Source: Toxoplasma gondii ME49 (Eukaryota > Apicomplexa > Conoidasida > Eucoccidiorida > Sarcocystidae). Taken from it: a stretch of 64,000 bases of DNA. The notes below the pieces were generated by a model, which worked only from the letters and a program-made list of their open reading frames with translations, was not told the DNA's origin and did no database searches. Within the stretch, counting starts at the first letter, position 1. Every line of letters begins with the position of its first letter. Shown piece after piece: positions 36,668-47,740 of the stretch. The stretch spans positions 4,189,662 to 4,253,661 of the forward strand of contig NC_031474.1 in assembly GCF_000006565.2 (NCBI RefSeq), in the 5' to 3' direction. Position numbers and translations under genes: made by a program.

Positions 36668-37766
36668 TATATGTATGTATATATGTGTGTGTACATGGCG
36701 AGCCCTGTGTATACATGGATGTCCCTAAGTATGCATGCTTCACTCTGCATAAGCCTGTGCGAGCGTTTCCTTGTCGTTGTTGCTCTTCGGTAGACGCCGC
36801 ATGCGTGTCTGTTTGAGCTTTCTTTCTCGCGTGCCTCGTCTCCCTCTCTCTGTCCTTAGCGCCTCTTGCCCGCCTCCTCCTCCTCTCGCCGCGCGCTGTT
36901 CGGTCTCCCGTTGCCTAAATCCTTCTTGTTTTCTGACCTGTGTCGACGCCAGTGAAGCCGGCGAGGAGTGCCTGCCTGACGAGTTGCGCCGTGTTGTCTT
37001 TCTTCCACGCAGTGCCGTAAAGGAGTCTCGGAAGCTCGACGCCTTCGCGAGACGCTGTCTCCCGCTCCGGCGCGTCGTCGCCACTGTCCTCGCGCCGTGG
37101 TAGCCGCTGCGCCTCCAGGGAGGTTCTGCGGCGGCCGAGGGCGGAGGGCGGCGACCCGGGAGGTGTACGTACACCCGAAAGTTCGAGGGCTCCCGGCGAG
37201 GGCCGGGCGTAGGCGGGGAGGAAGACCGCGCGTGAGAGAGGCGGCAGACGCGACATTTCCACAGGATTGATCGCGCGACCCAGCGAGACGACGACGCCCG
37301 CGGCCAGGAAGGCCGAGAGACTTAGGCACACGAGGAACTTGAAGGACGGCGCCGAAGCGACTGCCTCCAGCGCCGACTGATGCAGCGGCGCGCGCGTCTC
37401 CTCCGCGCCGAGGGCGAGAGGAAGAAGAGAGAGACACAGACACGCAAACGAGAGAGACAACGGACCCAGACAAGAAGAAAAGCGCACAGACGACGCGCGG
37501 TGAGGCACAGCAGAAGAAGGAGGGGAGGAAGAGGAAGAAGAGCAAGAAGACGAGGAGGAGGAAGAAGAGGAAGAAGAAGAGGAAGAAGAAGGAGAGAAGT
37601 CGAGACGGAGGGTGCGGAGCGGTGGAGTCGATCGTTGTTCGTCGAGAAGAAAGGAGGTTGTTGTGTGTAAAAAGAGAAACTCGAAGGCAGGCGAGAAGCG
37701 GCGCCAGCTGAGAGGAACGGCAGGCTGTTGTCGCCGGGCGGCGACTTGCCTCAGTGTGTGTGTCAT
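34189..37766 (-). CDS. Aldo-keto reductase family protein
   Basis: Five minus-strand exons in full phase: 36938-37766, 36287-36480, 35575-35823, 34926-35054 and 34189-34341 (stop TGA), giving 517 aa from ATG 37766 or 347 aa from the in-frame ATG 37256. The AKR barrel starts at ELPRLLYGTAWK and shows GFTGVDTA (catalytic Asp), KHYDEAGVG (Tyr), SSLFIQTKF (Lys) and DSVLLHSPLG (His), then RLIGISNCY and a final VLTGTTSAQHM cofactor-loop segment. The four catalytic residues (Asp, Tyr, Lys, His) are present, so NADPH-dependent carbonyl reduction is expected. The long N-terminus carries a polyserine run and two hydrophobic stretches (including FLVCLSLSAFLAAGVVVSL), implying membrane anchoring or targeting if the upstream start is used. 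It is divergent with glyoxalase II and convergent with the gene at 30971. Confidence 0.93.
35402..35476 (+). repeat. Nonamer tandem repeat CTCGTTCTT, about 8 copies
   Basis: A 9-base unit with a T/G variant at one position (CTCGTTCGT), in the intron of the aldo-keto reductase gene between exons 35575-35823 and 34926-35054. The minus-strand reading as repeated Asn-Glu-Lys is not coding in the gene model. Confidence 0.92.
36046..36250 (+). repeat. Long polypyrimidine tract
   Basis: About 200 bases of almost pure C/T in TTTTTCTC-type units, in the second intron of the aldo-keto reductase. On the transcribed strand of that gene this is a polypurine run. Confidence 0.85.
36640..36666. repeat. (TA)n microsatellite
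   Basis: A TA tract in the first intron of the aldo-keto reductase gene. Confidence 0.88.
37163..37174. promoter_or_regulatory. Dispersed palindrome GTGTACGTACAC
   Basis: A perfect 12-base palindrome with GG/CC-type flanks, inside the first coding exon of the aldo-keto reductase gene (about 90 bases downstream of its internal ATG 37256). Confidence 0.4.
37520..37602 (-). repeat. GAA/GAG trinucleotide tract encoding polyserine
   Basis: A purine-rich tract encoding a long serine run on the minus strand in the N-terminal extension of the aldo-keto reductase, if translation starts at 37766. If the 37256 start is used, it lies in the 5' UTR. Confidence 0.8.
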
Positions 37767-39347
37767 GCCAGGCACCTTGGAGACTCGCCAGGTGGAGTCC
37801 CGCTCTGCAGTTCCTCGCGGACTGACTTGTTTCGTCTCGCGCCGGTTTTGAAACGAGACAAGCAAATCAAAGACGCCGCAACACAGTTTGCAGAAAATCC
37901 GACGGTCCTTGCATGGCGGAAAGGAGCTGCCCGACAAGAACAACAGAGCTGGCGAGACGAGGAGGGAAGACTGCGCGCAGTGTGTGTCTCGCGCGTCGGG
38001 CGTACCCAGCGAGACAGACAGAGAGAGGGCGAAGAGCGAAAAAAGGTAAAAACTCGAGTTCTTCACGCAGCGCGAGAAAAGTTTGCGTTCTTCGAAAGAC
38101 AAAAGTGAGAAACACGCGCATCTTCTGGCCAAAAAGGGTGAGAAAAAACCGTGCCTGGGCAGCCGGGTCGACAGGGAGGCGCCAGCGAGAGATTTTGAGT
38201 GGGCGTCGATCGAAGCTGTCGCGGAAAAGGGGGATTTCTCTGTGCACACCGGAAGAATGCCAGTGAAAAAGCATTTTTCCCTCTACACCTTAATGTGCAT
38301 TTAAGCAACCGTCCAACGTCGTCCAGAGATTTCGCTTCCTCCGAGGAGTTCCTCTCTTTTGCTGAGGAAACAGCCCCTCTCATTACGGTCCGCGGACACA
38401 AGGTCTGCAGCCTCGTCCGGCAGTCGTCCCACCGGGCGAGTTCCGTACTTCGCGCAGAGTCCGAGGAGACAAGTTTTAGACTTTTCACAAGAAAATAAAG
38501 AAGGAAGGCTGAATCTCCCGTGTGCCCGTTGCATTCTCGGCAGGGAGGGCTGTCGAGTTTCACGGATATTTGGAGGCACAGGCAACCACGTAGATTACGT
38601 GTGTAAAGAAGCGATGATGTGCGCGTCAACTTCACTGTCTGCACCTATATATATTTATATATATAAACGTATATATGTATTATGTGTATTTATGTAGCCC
38701 CAGTTGGATTCAGCAACTTGTCTTACCGTGCATTGGTCTTTTGAGGAGCGCGAGCAGTCGATTCACTTTCGAAACGCGAAGAAAGGCCTGTTTCCGCTTG
38801 GCTCGAAACGTTTTTGCGGCAGCGGACGCGCCGCATGCGCGGTGCTCGAGGCTGCTGGTTGAACGGTGCCTTTTTGGTGAGCAAAGGAGGGGTGTCTCGT
38901 AGAGTCCAGAAAAGCAGGCTTGCTTGGCTCTCTCGTCGTTTTTTTCTCTTTAGAGAGGAGACATTTCCAGGACATCCGACAGCTTGAGCGGGCAGACGGT
39001 GCGCATGACAAAGGCTCCCTTCTTTCTCTCAACGTCTCTCCCTGCATTCGTTCGAGAGACACGCAGATACAAGAAAACACACACAAAACGACGAGTCGTT
39101 GTGCACTCAAGTCCATCTTACTGCATGCAGCAAATGCGACTCAACATATTCGCAGACATGCGCCAGTTTGTGTGTGTCTGAGCTTGGATCTGTTACCTCG
39201 CTGCCTGAGAAGCTCGGGAGAGCACCTGAACGCAAGCTGCTGCGGTAGAACGCGCCAGAGCTCTGTTTGCAAAAGTAGCGACTGTGTCTCGTGCTCACCT
39301 GTGTGTTCATTCGTGGTGTCTTGTGCCACTAGAGCCGTTCTTCGCGC
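37767..39347. promoter_or_regulatory. Divergent promoter region of aldo-keto reductase and glyoxalase II
   Basis: About 1.6 kb between the two start codons, with no exon evident. The minus-strand frame of the reductase stays open to 38249 but without coding character. A short AT-rich segment lies at 38645-38700. It presumably holds both promoters and 5' UTRs. Confidence 0.5.
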
Positions 39348-42300
39348 ATGCAGCCAAAGGCTCTCTTGTCGCTCGCGTCCGTATGTCCGTCGAGCTCCAT
39401 GGGTCGCGCGTCACTCTCGAGTTGTTCTTTTTCGCCGTCGCCTCTCCAGTTCTCTCGCGGTGCCTCCTCTCTGTTTGCGTCCTCGCTGCTGTGCGCCCCC
39501 GCGTCCTCTGCGTCGGCGACAAGAAGTCGCTTCTCTTCCGTCCCGACCGCTGCGGCCGGTGTGTGTGCACCGGGTTCGCAGTCGTCCCGAGCAGCTTTTG
39601 CGTTCTTCTGCTCCTCGCTTCTCTTCTTGAACAGGTCAGCCTCCCTGCCTCTTCGCTGCACAGACAGAGCGCTCTCTGCTCGACTTCCTTCGCTCTTGCC
39701 GCCTTCCGCCGGCCTCGCCGACACCCTCAGGCTCTCAGGTGTCACTACACCTCCCGCGAGCGCTGGAGGCGAAGCGCAGCCCGGCTTCTGCTACTCGCGC
39801 AGTCTCCACTCTGCGGCAGTTCCTCCCTCCGCGGCTCTCTCCTCGCGTTCTGCAAACGCGGAAAGAAACGCCATGGCGACGCATATGAACGGCTTCGATC
39901 CGTTGGTGAGATCTCCGTGCCTGTCCAGGAAACGGACTCGCTCCGGTGGACGTACACCCCACCGCGAGGCCGTTCTGCGCAGGCGGTGTCCGTACACTCG
40001 AGAAGTGCCTTTTTTCGTGTGTCTCACTCCGAGCCGTCGCTTTTCGCTTCTCGTTCCTGTGTTGTTCTGCGTTTTCTCCCTTTTTTCGCTGCAGTGGATC
40101 CTCGTCCTTTCTCTGTGCGCCGCACCTACATTCGTTTACCACCCTTTTTTGAGGAGGCAAGAACATATCGACTTGCTCGATACCCGGCAACTGCTCGCTC
40201 CTCCCTCATTGTCACAGCAGGGCCGACCTCTGGCGTCGCGCATGTCTGCATCTCCACGCAGTGATTCCCTGTGATCTTCTCTCGTCGGTGCCCTCCCTTC
40301 TCTTCTCGCAGGATCCGGCGCAAGTTGCAGATGTGATGCTCGTTCCGACCCTCTCTGACAACTACGCCTATCTCCTCGTCGACAGGCAAGAGCAGTTCTG
40401 CAACATATCCGAAAAAGGCGAACGAAAAGGGCAGAACGGGAGAGGGAAGCAAAGAGGAAGGGGCAGAGATACCCAGAGCAAGAAGGAAAGATGCCGCAAT
40501 TAAAACGCCTTCTTTCGACATGGAGACTTGTGTGGCTGTCCGCTGTCCTCTGTGTTTTCTTCCACATGTTCCTTTGCAAGGAGTAGGATATTTCTACCAC
40601 GCCAGTCATTGCACGTTAAGTTGCCGATGCTGTTCCTTTCTTTGTCCTCTCTCCCTGAATGACACCACCTGCGCTTTTTGCATCCCTGCTGGCTTCCTCA
40701 ACTGAAGAATTTGGAAATAATGAAGATCCGTTGCACTCAATATAAAGGTCAATGGGGCTTCCCTTCTCGGCAACAGCTGTCCTTCTGTTCTGCCGCCGTC
40801 CGCCTCTGTCGCTGCGTTCCGCGCGTCTCTCGCGGGCTCTTCATTTCTCTCGTTCGTTCTCCATCTCTCCGCTTCCCTGCTCGCGTCCGTCCTGCATGCA
40901 GAGAAACGAAGGAGGCCGCCTGTGTGGATCCTGCAGAGCCACAAAAGGTGGGCAGAGTTGCTGCGAAACCGTGTGTCCTTGTTCCTCTGATTTTGGCGAA
41001 ATAGTCCTCCACACTCCTAGCAGATGTATCTTGGCTTCCCCTCTTTTCTGAAAGGAAAAAACGCGAACAAAAGCATGTATATATATATATATATATATTC
41101 GTATATGTATAAGCACATATATGTGTATGCATGTGTATATATGTCTATATCAATAAGGCCTCGGGTCCTCTCTGCATAAAGAGGGCACTAAAAACGCTAC
41201 TGCTCAAAACTCAGCGGCTTTACCGTAGAGCGATTTGTCAGCATGCGCAAAAGTTTATGTGTCGATGTTCCTCGGCTCGGCTCTGCTCGTTTTCTGCGAT
41301 GCATTTGTCGCTTTTCGGAGAATCTGCCTTCTCTCTCTGATGTCTTCCCCGCGTTTTGAAGGTTTTCCGCTCTTCGGGGAACTTCCCCGTTTGCTCTTCA
41401 GAGCTCCTGTCCGTAGTCTCTGCATGCTGGACTCTTGCGTTGTGCGCAGGTGCTGGCAGCCGCGAAGAAGGCAGGCGTCGACTTGAAGATGTGTCTCTGC
41501 ACTCACAAACATCTTGATCACTCCGGTGAGAGAGACTCACATGCATCTTTTGCTTCGTCTCTCTCTCCTCTTTCTCTGTCTCCTCCTCCGCGGTGTCTCC
41601 GTCTCTAGGTCGGTTTGTTTCTCTCGCTTCGCTGCCTGTGGCGATGCGTCGTGAAGGCGGTTTTTGACGGGTCGGCGTGGAAGCGGCAGGCAGTCGCGGC
41701 GCAGCCTTTCGGGTGTACGTACACTCGCTCTCTTCTCGCGTGCCTCGTCTCCTCAGGAGGCAACGAGGAGCTCGCTCAGAGACACCCAGAAATCCAGGTC
41801 GTCGGCAGCGGTTACGAGCGTACGCCTGGAGTGCAGAAGATGGTCCGCGATGGAGACGTCTTCTCTCTTGGTGAGGAGACAGAACGAGGATGCTGTTTTG
41901 CGCGGACACACATGACGCTTCGCAGGAACAGTTCTAGGTCTTGGTGGAGGAACGACTCATGAATCGTGGCGCATTCATAAATCCACCCGCTCGTCCTCCC
42001 CTCTTCCGCACTGCGCAGAAAACGGAGAGACGCCGAGAGACACAAAAACAGAAGAAGCCCGGGGAAGGCAAACTCTCGCAGTCGGCGCGACTGCGGAGCA
42101 AAAAAAACAAGCGTCGAAATTCTGGAGGAGACTCGCCTCGACGATCGCTGCCTCTCCTCTCCCTGTCTCTCCCTGTCTCTCTCTCCTCTCCCTGTCTCGT
42201 CTTCTGTGAACTCTGTCTTCCTCTGTTGTCGTTTCCTTCTTCTCCTGTCTGGTGGTCTCCTCTCCCTCACTTCTTCGACTGCCCGTTCTTCTGATCCTGT

Positions 42301-44660
42301 CTCTGTCGTATTCTTTTCTCTGCAGGAAGCTTGCGCATTCGCGTTCTGCATGCACCCTGCCACACGGGCGGTCATGTCCTCTATTTTGTGACTTCTTCGA
42401 AACACCCGGAGGGAAAGGCTCCTATCCTTTTCACTGGTGCGTCGAGGCGCAGTGACGGGCGCATTTCCTTTTCGTGCTGCGGCAAACGGGGAATCCAGAA
42501 GCGAGCTAAAAGTCAGACACCTCGAACGGAAACACGGGAGGCTCCGTTCCTGCAGGATTCTCAGTCGATGGAGCAGACATCCATATATATATATATATAT
42601 ATATCAACACGAAACTGTCTACATAGATCCGCGTTTTTGTGGAGATGTCCTCATATAAATATACAGTTATTATGCATATATGTACATATATTTGTATATT
42701 TATGTTTTTTTTCATAGTAGTATATGGAGGTGGGTGTAGGAAAAGTGTGTACATATCTGTAGAGTAGACGTATATCACGCATTTAAACGTGCATATATGT
42801 ATAAATGTTTTTTTGGGAATCGTTGAATATTTTGGATAACTGTTTACAACTGCGTTAGTTATTTTGACGAAATCAATATATTTTCAAGCATTATTCAATA
42901 TGTATTTATTTATATCTTTGGAGAGCGAGGTGTGGGGAGAATGAGTTTTTCCGGGGGCGGGTGCTGTGCAGTGGCAGCAGCGAGAGGAACTTGGAAGATT
43001 TCAGTGTCGACAGTGTCGCGTTTGAGGATGCATGCCAGAGGCGCTAGATCGAAGCGGGGCATGCTTCAGACTGTTTGCTGGGTGTTGGTGTCTGTCTGTT
43101 CTCCGAGGCAGGCGAATCTGTTTTCTTCTCCTTACCAATTGTTCTTGCTGGTCTCCTTTTCCTTTGACCTTCTCCCTTCTTTTTCTCTTCTTTTTCTCTT
43201 CTTTTTCTCTTTTTTTTCTCTTCATTTTCTCTTTATTTTCTTCTCTTTTTCAGGAGACACTCTGTTCGTCGGCGGGTGCGGACGCTTTTTCGAGGGGACA
43301 GCACAACAAATGTGTCATGCCCTCTTGGACGTGATAAGGTCGCTGCCGAAAGCGACGCGAGTGTACTGCGGTCACGAGTACACGAAGTCGAATCTTGAGT
43401 GAGCCTCGGTGCTGGCAGTTGTTTTCTCTCGCTCTCAGTTCCGGTTTTATTCCCTCCCCACTTTCCTTGCCGGCTCGTCTTCCGCCCCCCTTTCTGCTGG
43501 ATTCGAGTCGTCTCCCGTTTTTCTCCTCAACTTCTCTCCCGTCTTCTTATCTCCCGCTCTCTTCTGCCCCGCTCTCTTCTTTCTTCCTCACCCACCTCTG
43601 TTTTTCCTCGTGCTTCCCCCCGACGTCTGCTACTTTTCTTTCTCCTACAGTTTCTCTTGCTTCCACGGCGATGGCCTCTCGTCCGTTCTCGAGTTTTACC
43701 GGCGTTCGCGACATTGCGGGTGTGAAGGTGAAGGGGTGACAGTTCGTTTCTGATTCTTCAGACGTCTCCAGTAAATACGAGGCGGGGATACGAGAGCCCA
43801 TCGGTCGGCACTCCTCTCTCCTGCGTTCCTCCGCGCGCGCATTTGCCTCGCCTTTATGCGGCGGTCTGTACAGCTGAAGGGGGCTGTGCATGCAGTCTTT
43901 TCTGCGGATGTGCGTGGCTTTCGGGGAACTCTCTTTCCAGGTTTGCGCTGAAGGTGGAACCCAGCAACAAGGACTTGCAGGAAAAGTATGCGTGGACTGT
44001 GGAGCAGCGAAAGGCGAACAAGCCGACAGTTCCTTCGTCTGTCGAGCAGGTGTGGTTACATTCTCTGCAACGACGCTGAGGGAGTGGAATCTTTTTCCAG
44101 GTTTCTCAGATAAGCTCCGCCGCCGCACTTCGTCCAGGAATGAACCTCCCAGGGACGGACCCGAGGGAGGGGGGGGGGAGACAAAGCAGTAAACGAGTTT
44201 CATCTAAAACATGTATGTTCACGCATGCTGTAGCTACACAGGTGGGCAGATTCACAGAGAGACTAAAGGAAATCGATAAATGAATATACGCAGATATCGC
44301 AGGAAACGACTTGCAGATACAGACACATAGACCGCTGTAGAGTTATAGAGAGACACAGCGAGAGAGATGGAGCGAAAAAGACAGACACACATAGATAGAA
44401 AGATATAAACGGATAGATATAAATAAATATAGATAGATGTAGATAGAATAGATAGCGCATGTGCATGTGTGGTATCCATGGGGTAGACACAGGAGACGAA
44501 AAGCAGGTGCTCATGAAGTGAATGCTCTCGCTTTTTTCAGGAAATGAGATACAATCCCTTTATGCGCGTCGAGGAGAAGGCGGTGCAGGAGGCGATGCAT
44601 GCAGTGGGAGACAAAGTCGAGACGATGCAGCGTCTCAGAGACCTCAAGAATCGTTCTTGA
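39348..44660 (+). CDS. Glyoxalase II (hydroxyacylglutathione hydrolase), possibly organellar
   Basis: Nine exons in perfect phase: 39348-39905, 40312-40385, 40902-40947, 41450-41525, 41757-41870, 42326-42436, 43254-43398, 43941-44049 and 44541-44660 (TGA), giving 450 aa. The metallo-beta-lactamase fold begins at [18 protein letters not shown]. It has the [10 protein letters not shown] metal-binding motif (THxHxDH), [23 protein letters not shown], the CGHEYT motif, and the family C-terminal helices ([27 protein letters not shown]). It hydrolyses S-D-lactoylglutathione to D-lactate and glutathione, the second step of the glyoxalase pathway. Residues 1-175 are Ser/Ala/Arg-rich and poor in acid near the start, like an apicoplast or mitochondrial targeting region. 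A second in-frame ATG at 39873 in strong context (gccATGgcg) could give a cytosolic form. Intron 2 uses a GC donor. Confidence 0.95.
39986..39997. promoter_or_regulatory. Palindrome variant GTGTCCGTACAC
   Basis: A variant of the recurring motif in intron 1 of glyoxalase II. A further degenerate copy (GTGGACGTACAC) lies 40 bases upstream at 39946-39957. Confidence 0.3.
41075..41098. repeat. (TA)n microsatellite
   Basis: A short TA tract in intron 3 of glyoxalase II. Confidence 0.85.
41713..41724. promoter_or_regulatory. Dispersed palindrome GTGTACGTACAC
   Basis: An exact palindrome in intron 4 of glyoxalase II, about 30 bases before the acceptor at 41756. Confidence 0.4.
42580..42930. other. 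AT-rich intron block in glyoxalase II
   Basis: A block much richer in A/T than its surroundings, starting with a TA microsatellite (about 42583-42604) and continuing as non-repetitive AT-rich sequence to about 42925, inside intron 6. Its composition contrasts with the GC-rich exons. It may be an inserted organellar fragment or only microsatellite-derived sequence. Confidence 0.5.
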
Positions 44661-47600
44661 AAAGATAAAACGACACAGAGGGCAGCGACAGAGAAGAAAC
44701 GACAGCAAAGAAACGCATTAGCACAGAAAGGAAGGAGGCACTTGATGTGTATCCGCAGGTGACCGCAATGGATGTATCATCGGGGCGTCCTCGCGGGAGA
44801 TTTTATCGTGCAGGCATGCTCGCTGTGTCGGTGTGTTTGCGAAAGCCTTGCGATCGAACAGGGCAGTGGAAGTGAGGGCGGAGGTGTGACTTTTGTTGGT
44901 GTGACACTGGATAAAAGAGAGAAGAATCTGTGGCTTTCTGTCCTGGTTTTCACTTCTTGAAAGTCAGTTTTTTCAACCGCTCGTGGGTGTCGAACGCGGT
45001 TGGCGTTCCAGCGGGAAAACAGCGCGCTTAGAGTGTCTGTACACGCAACAAACCTGTATTAGCAAACAGTTAAACCGCCTCGTCCGTGAAGACACAAATA
45101 TCCACATATTTGTATATATACATATGCAGATGCAGATGTGCGCAACTCTAGACGCTGTCCCGTGTAGCTTTTACATATAAACATATATGGATGCTTATAC
45201 ATATGTTTATGTATGTAGCTATATATGTTGCTTTCGGTGTGTATACAAGTACAGAGATGTTTTTAGCGTAGACTCCCTCGTCGAGTGCCGTGGCTGTCCA
45301 CTGGCAGATGAAGGGAGGCAGTGAAACGCAAGATAGTCTAGCAAGGGCCTCTCACCCTGCACAGGACAGTTCATCTGAAGCTCCCAGAAACCGCGTCTTT
45401 CTCCGCTCACAGGAGCCTGTTGCGTTTACGTGTCTGAGTCTTCGTGCCTCGGGTCCTCTCACACTTACAGAGAAGACGCACTTAGACACAGCCTCAGTTT
45501 CTCTTCAGGTTGTGTCAGAGAATGAGTCAAAAGTCCAGTTAAGGTGATCGGCGGCGGCTCTCCGCCGGGGCTCGACAGCCGTCTGCGAAAACCGCGACAG
45601 CATGCGGCTGAAAATGGCAACTTTTCCAGACTCAAATCGACATCTGTGTCTCTCCCTTCGAGTCGAGTTGCACATGCTGCTTCGCGAATCCTTTGTATAG
45701 AGAACAAGTGAATGGCGCGGCCCGCTCCGGCCGCGGGGGTGTCCAGACACTCCGACAGGGCCGCGTGCGACGCAGCAATTTCTGGCTGAGACGCCTGAGG
45801 CGTTGTTTGCCATCTCGAACTTTTCGGATCCCTGCGAAGGGCACGCAGATCGCAGCTGAAGCAAGTGTTGCCGCTGTCGCGTGTGGAGTCGACCGTGTCT
45901 GCGTACAAAGGATTCACCGTCCCGCGCGGTCGAACCGTTTAAAATTTGCCTCTAAAGGCAGCGGAACTCAGGCGGTTGTGTGGAGGCGGCGGGAGCGAGC
46001 CTTCGCTGCCCATCGGGATGCGTCGACAAAGTTGACATGTAAGACTGTGAAGGCTCCGAAAGGACCTTACACAGGTCGCCTTGCTAACTAAAGTTCAACA
46101 GTTTAGTGATAAGAGCATGTGACTCGAGAGCCGCGGAAACAGCGACAGAAAGGAATTCCGGCGACAGTGGCAGTCGTATCGACTGCCGTCTTCGTTCTCC
46201 CACAAAAGTGCGCGAGTGTGTGTGAAACCCGGCGCATGTGTAGCCGTGAGTGGACAAGGAACAGCTCAAGCTCCGCGGCAGATGCCCGAGGAGCCAGCCC
46301 ACAGAGGCGCTACGAGAGAACGCTCAATTCCCCCGCGGTCTCTACACCTCACTCCTTACAGATCCGAGTGTATCGGTGTCCTGCAGGCTGTGAGGGTGCC
46401 TCTGTTCTGCGCTGGCTCGGTACCTTCAAAAGGCCTGTCGCTTCTCAGGAAGCTCTTTCAACTCAGCGCACTCGGGGACGTGTGTCAAGTTGCATGCGAT
46501 CGTCTGTCGCTTTGCTTTTCGAGCAAGCAGTTCAGTCTGGAGTGTCGAGACAGCAAGGAAGGCAGCGTGTGTTCGAACATTCGAGGCGTCTCGAAGAGAG
46601 AACTCTTTAGCACACTTGGCACACCGAAGAGACGCTGAGTTCTCCAGCGAAGGCATTCTCATGAGATTCTCCAGAAAACGGAGAAAAGCAGAAAGGCTCT
46701 TTTGCGGAAGGAAGCTGTCTCGGGCGATCGCCGCTGACATTCGCGGGGCTCGAGTCTCGACCGTTTCTCCCAGAGCATCTGCGCGGCGCATGCGGGGTCG
46801 CTTGTCTTCGTCTCTCCCCGGTGTGTGTCCGTGCATGCGCGAACAGAGGTCGTTTAGAGATCGCGACCGCGAGAAAAGGGGACAAGGCTCAGCACCGGCA
46901 GAAGAGTGGAAAGCAGAACAAGTGAAAAACGGCGAGGAAAATCAGCGAAGCCTCGAACTTCTCCTCTAGTCGAGGAGAAAGGGAGGCCGCGTATGCCGCA
47001 CGCTCTCCCGGTGCCCAGCACAAAAGTGTGTGACTTTGACCTCGTAGAAAAGACCTCGCGTTCTCGCCTCTTCTTTACGACCTTTCGTCTCTTTTCACCA
47101 TGCTCTTTCTCCTGTCTTGGGTACCTGAAGTCTTCGTCGGACCTCAGTCCCCGTCCGCTGTCTGCGGCTGCATGCTCTTCTGCCCTGCAAGGAGAAGCCG
47201 CCTTTGCCGCCACTCCGGAAATCCGTGCTCCTCGCAGAACGAAAAACGGAGTTGAGCTGTTTGTCTCTCCAAGACCTTTCACCTCCCGGTCACCTCCTTC
47301 CTCGACCTTCGAGGCTGCCTTCGTAATTCTCTCGACGAGAGAGAGAAGAAGCTTCTGCGTCGTCTTCTCTCTCTGTGTCGCGTTTTTCTCTTGCTTCTTC
47401 CCGTCATACACTTCTTTCCACCAGACAGCGGAAACCGTTAGGACCCTGTCTGTTGCTTTCCTGCCGATTTTGTTTCCTTCATCTCTCGAACGCGTTTGCC
47501 TCTCCCCTCAACTCCGTTTCCAGACCCTCTCTTCCTGTCTCTTCTCTCTCCTCCCTCACCGCCGAATCTCATCTCCGAGCTCATTACCCTTCCAAATACA

Positions 47601-47740
47601 GAACCATATCGAGTCGCGGACAGGCTTCGCAGAGACGCCGGGGTGCGCGCTCTCTCCTGCCCCTTCGGGTACTCTCAAGAGACTCCGTCGCGCGAATTAG
47701 CCTGCCGAGTTCCGATTTCGTCTCGCTTCTTCGGTGAACC
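44661..47740. other. Intergenic region with possible minus-strand coding
   Basis: The beginning should be the glyoxalase II 3' UTR, with GATA/TAGA simple repeats at 44270-44460 in the preceding intron. The last 300-600 bases are pyrimidine-rich and probably the 5' UTR of the gene at 47741. On the minus strand at 47125-47411 there is a coding-like segment ending in a good donor (GACTTCAG then GTACCC). This joins in phase to a segment at about 46610-46780 ending in a stop. No ATG start or domain supports it, so I do not call a gene. A motif variant GTGTCTGTACAC lies at 45033-45044. Confidence 0.35.
45033..45044. promoter_or_regulatory. Palindrome variant GTGTCTGTACAC
   Basis: A variant copy of the recurring motif, with CT at the variable positions, in intergenic DNA. 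Confidence 0.3.
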
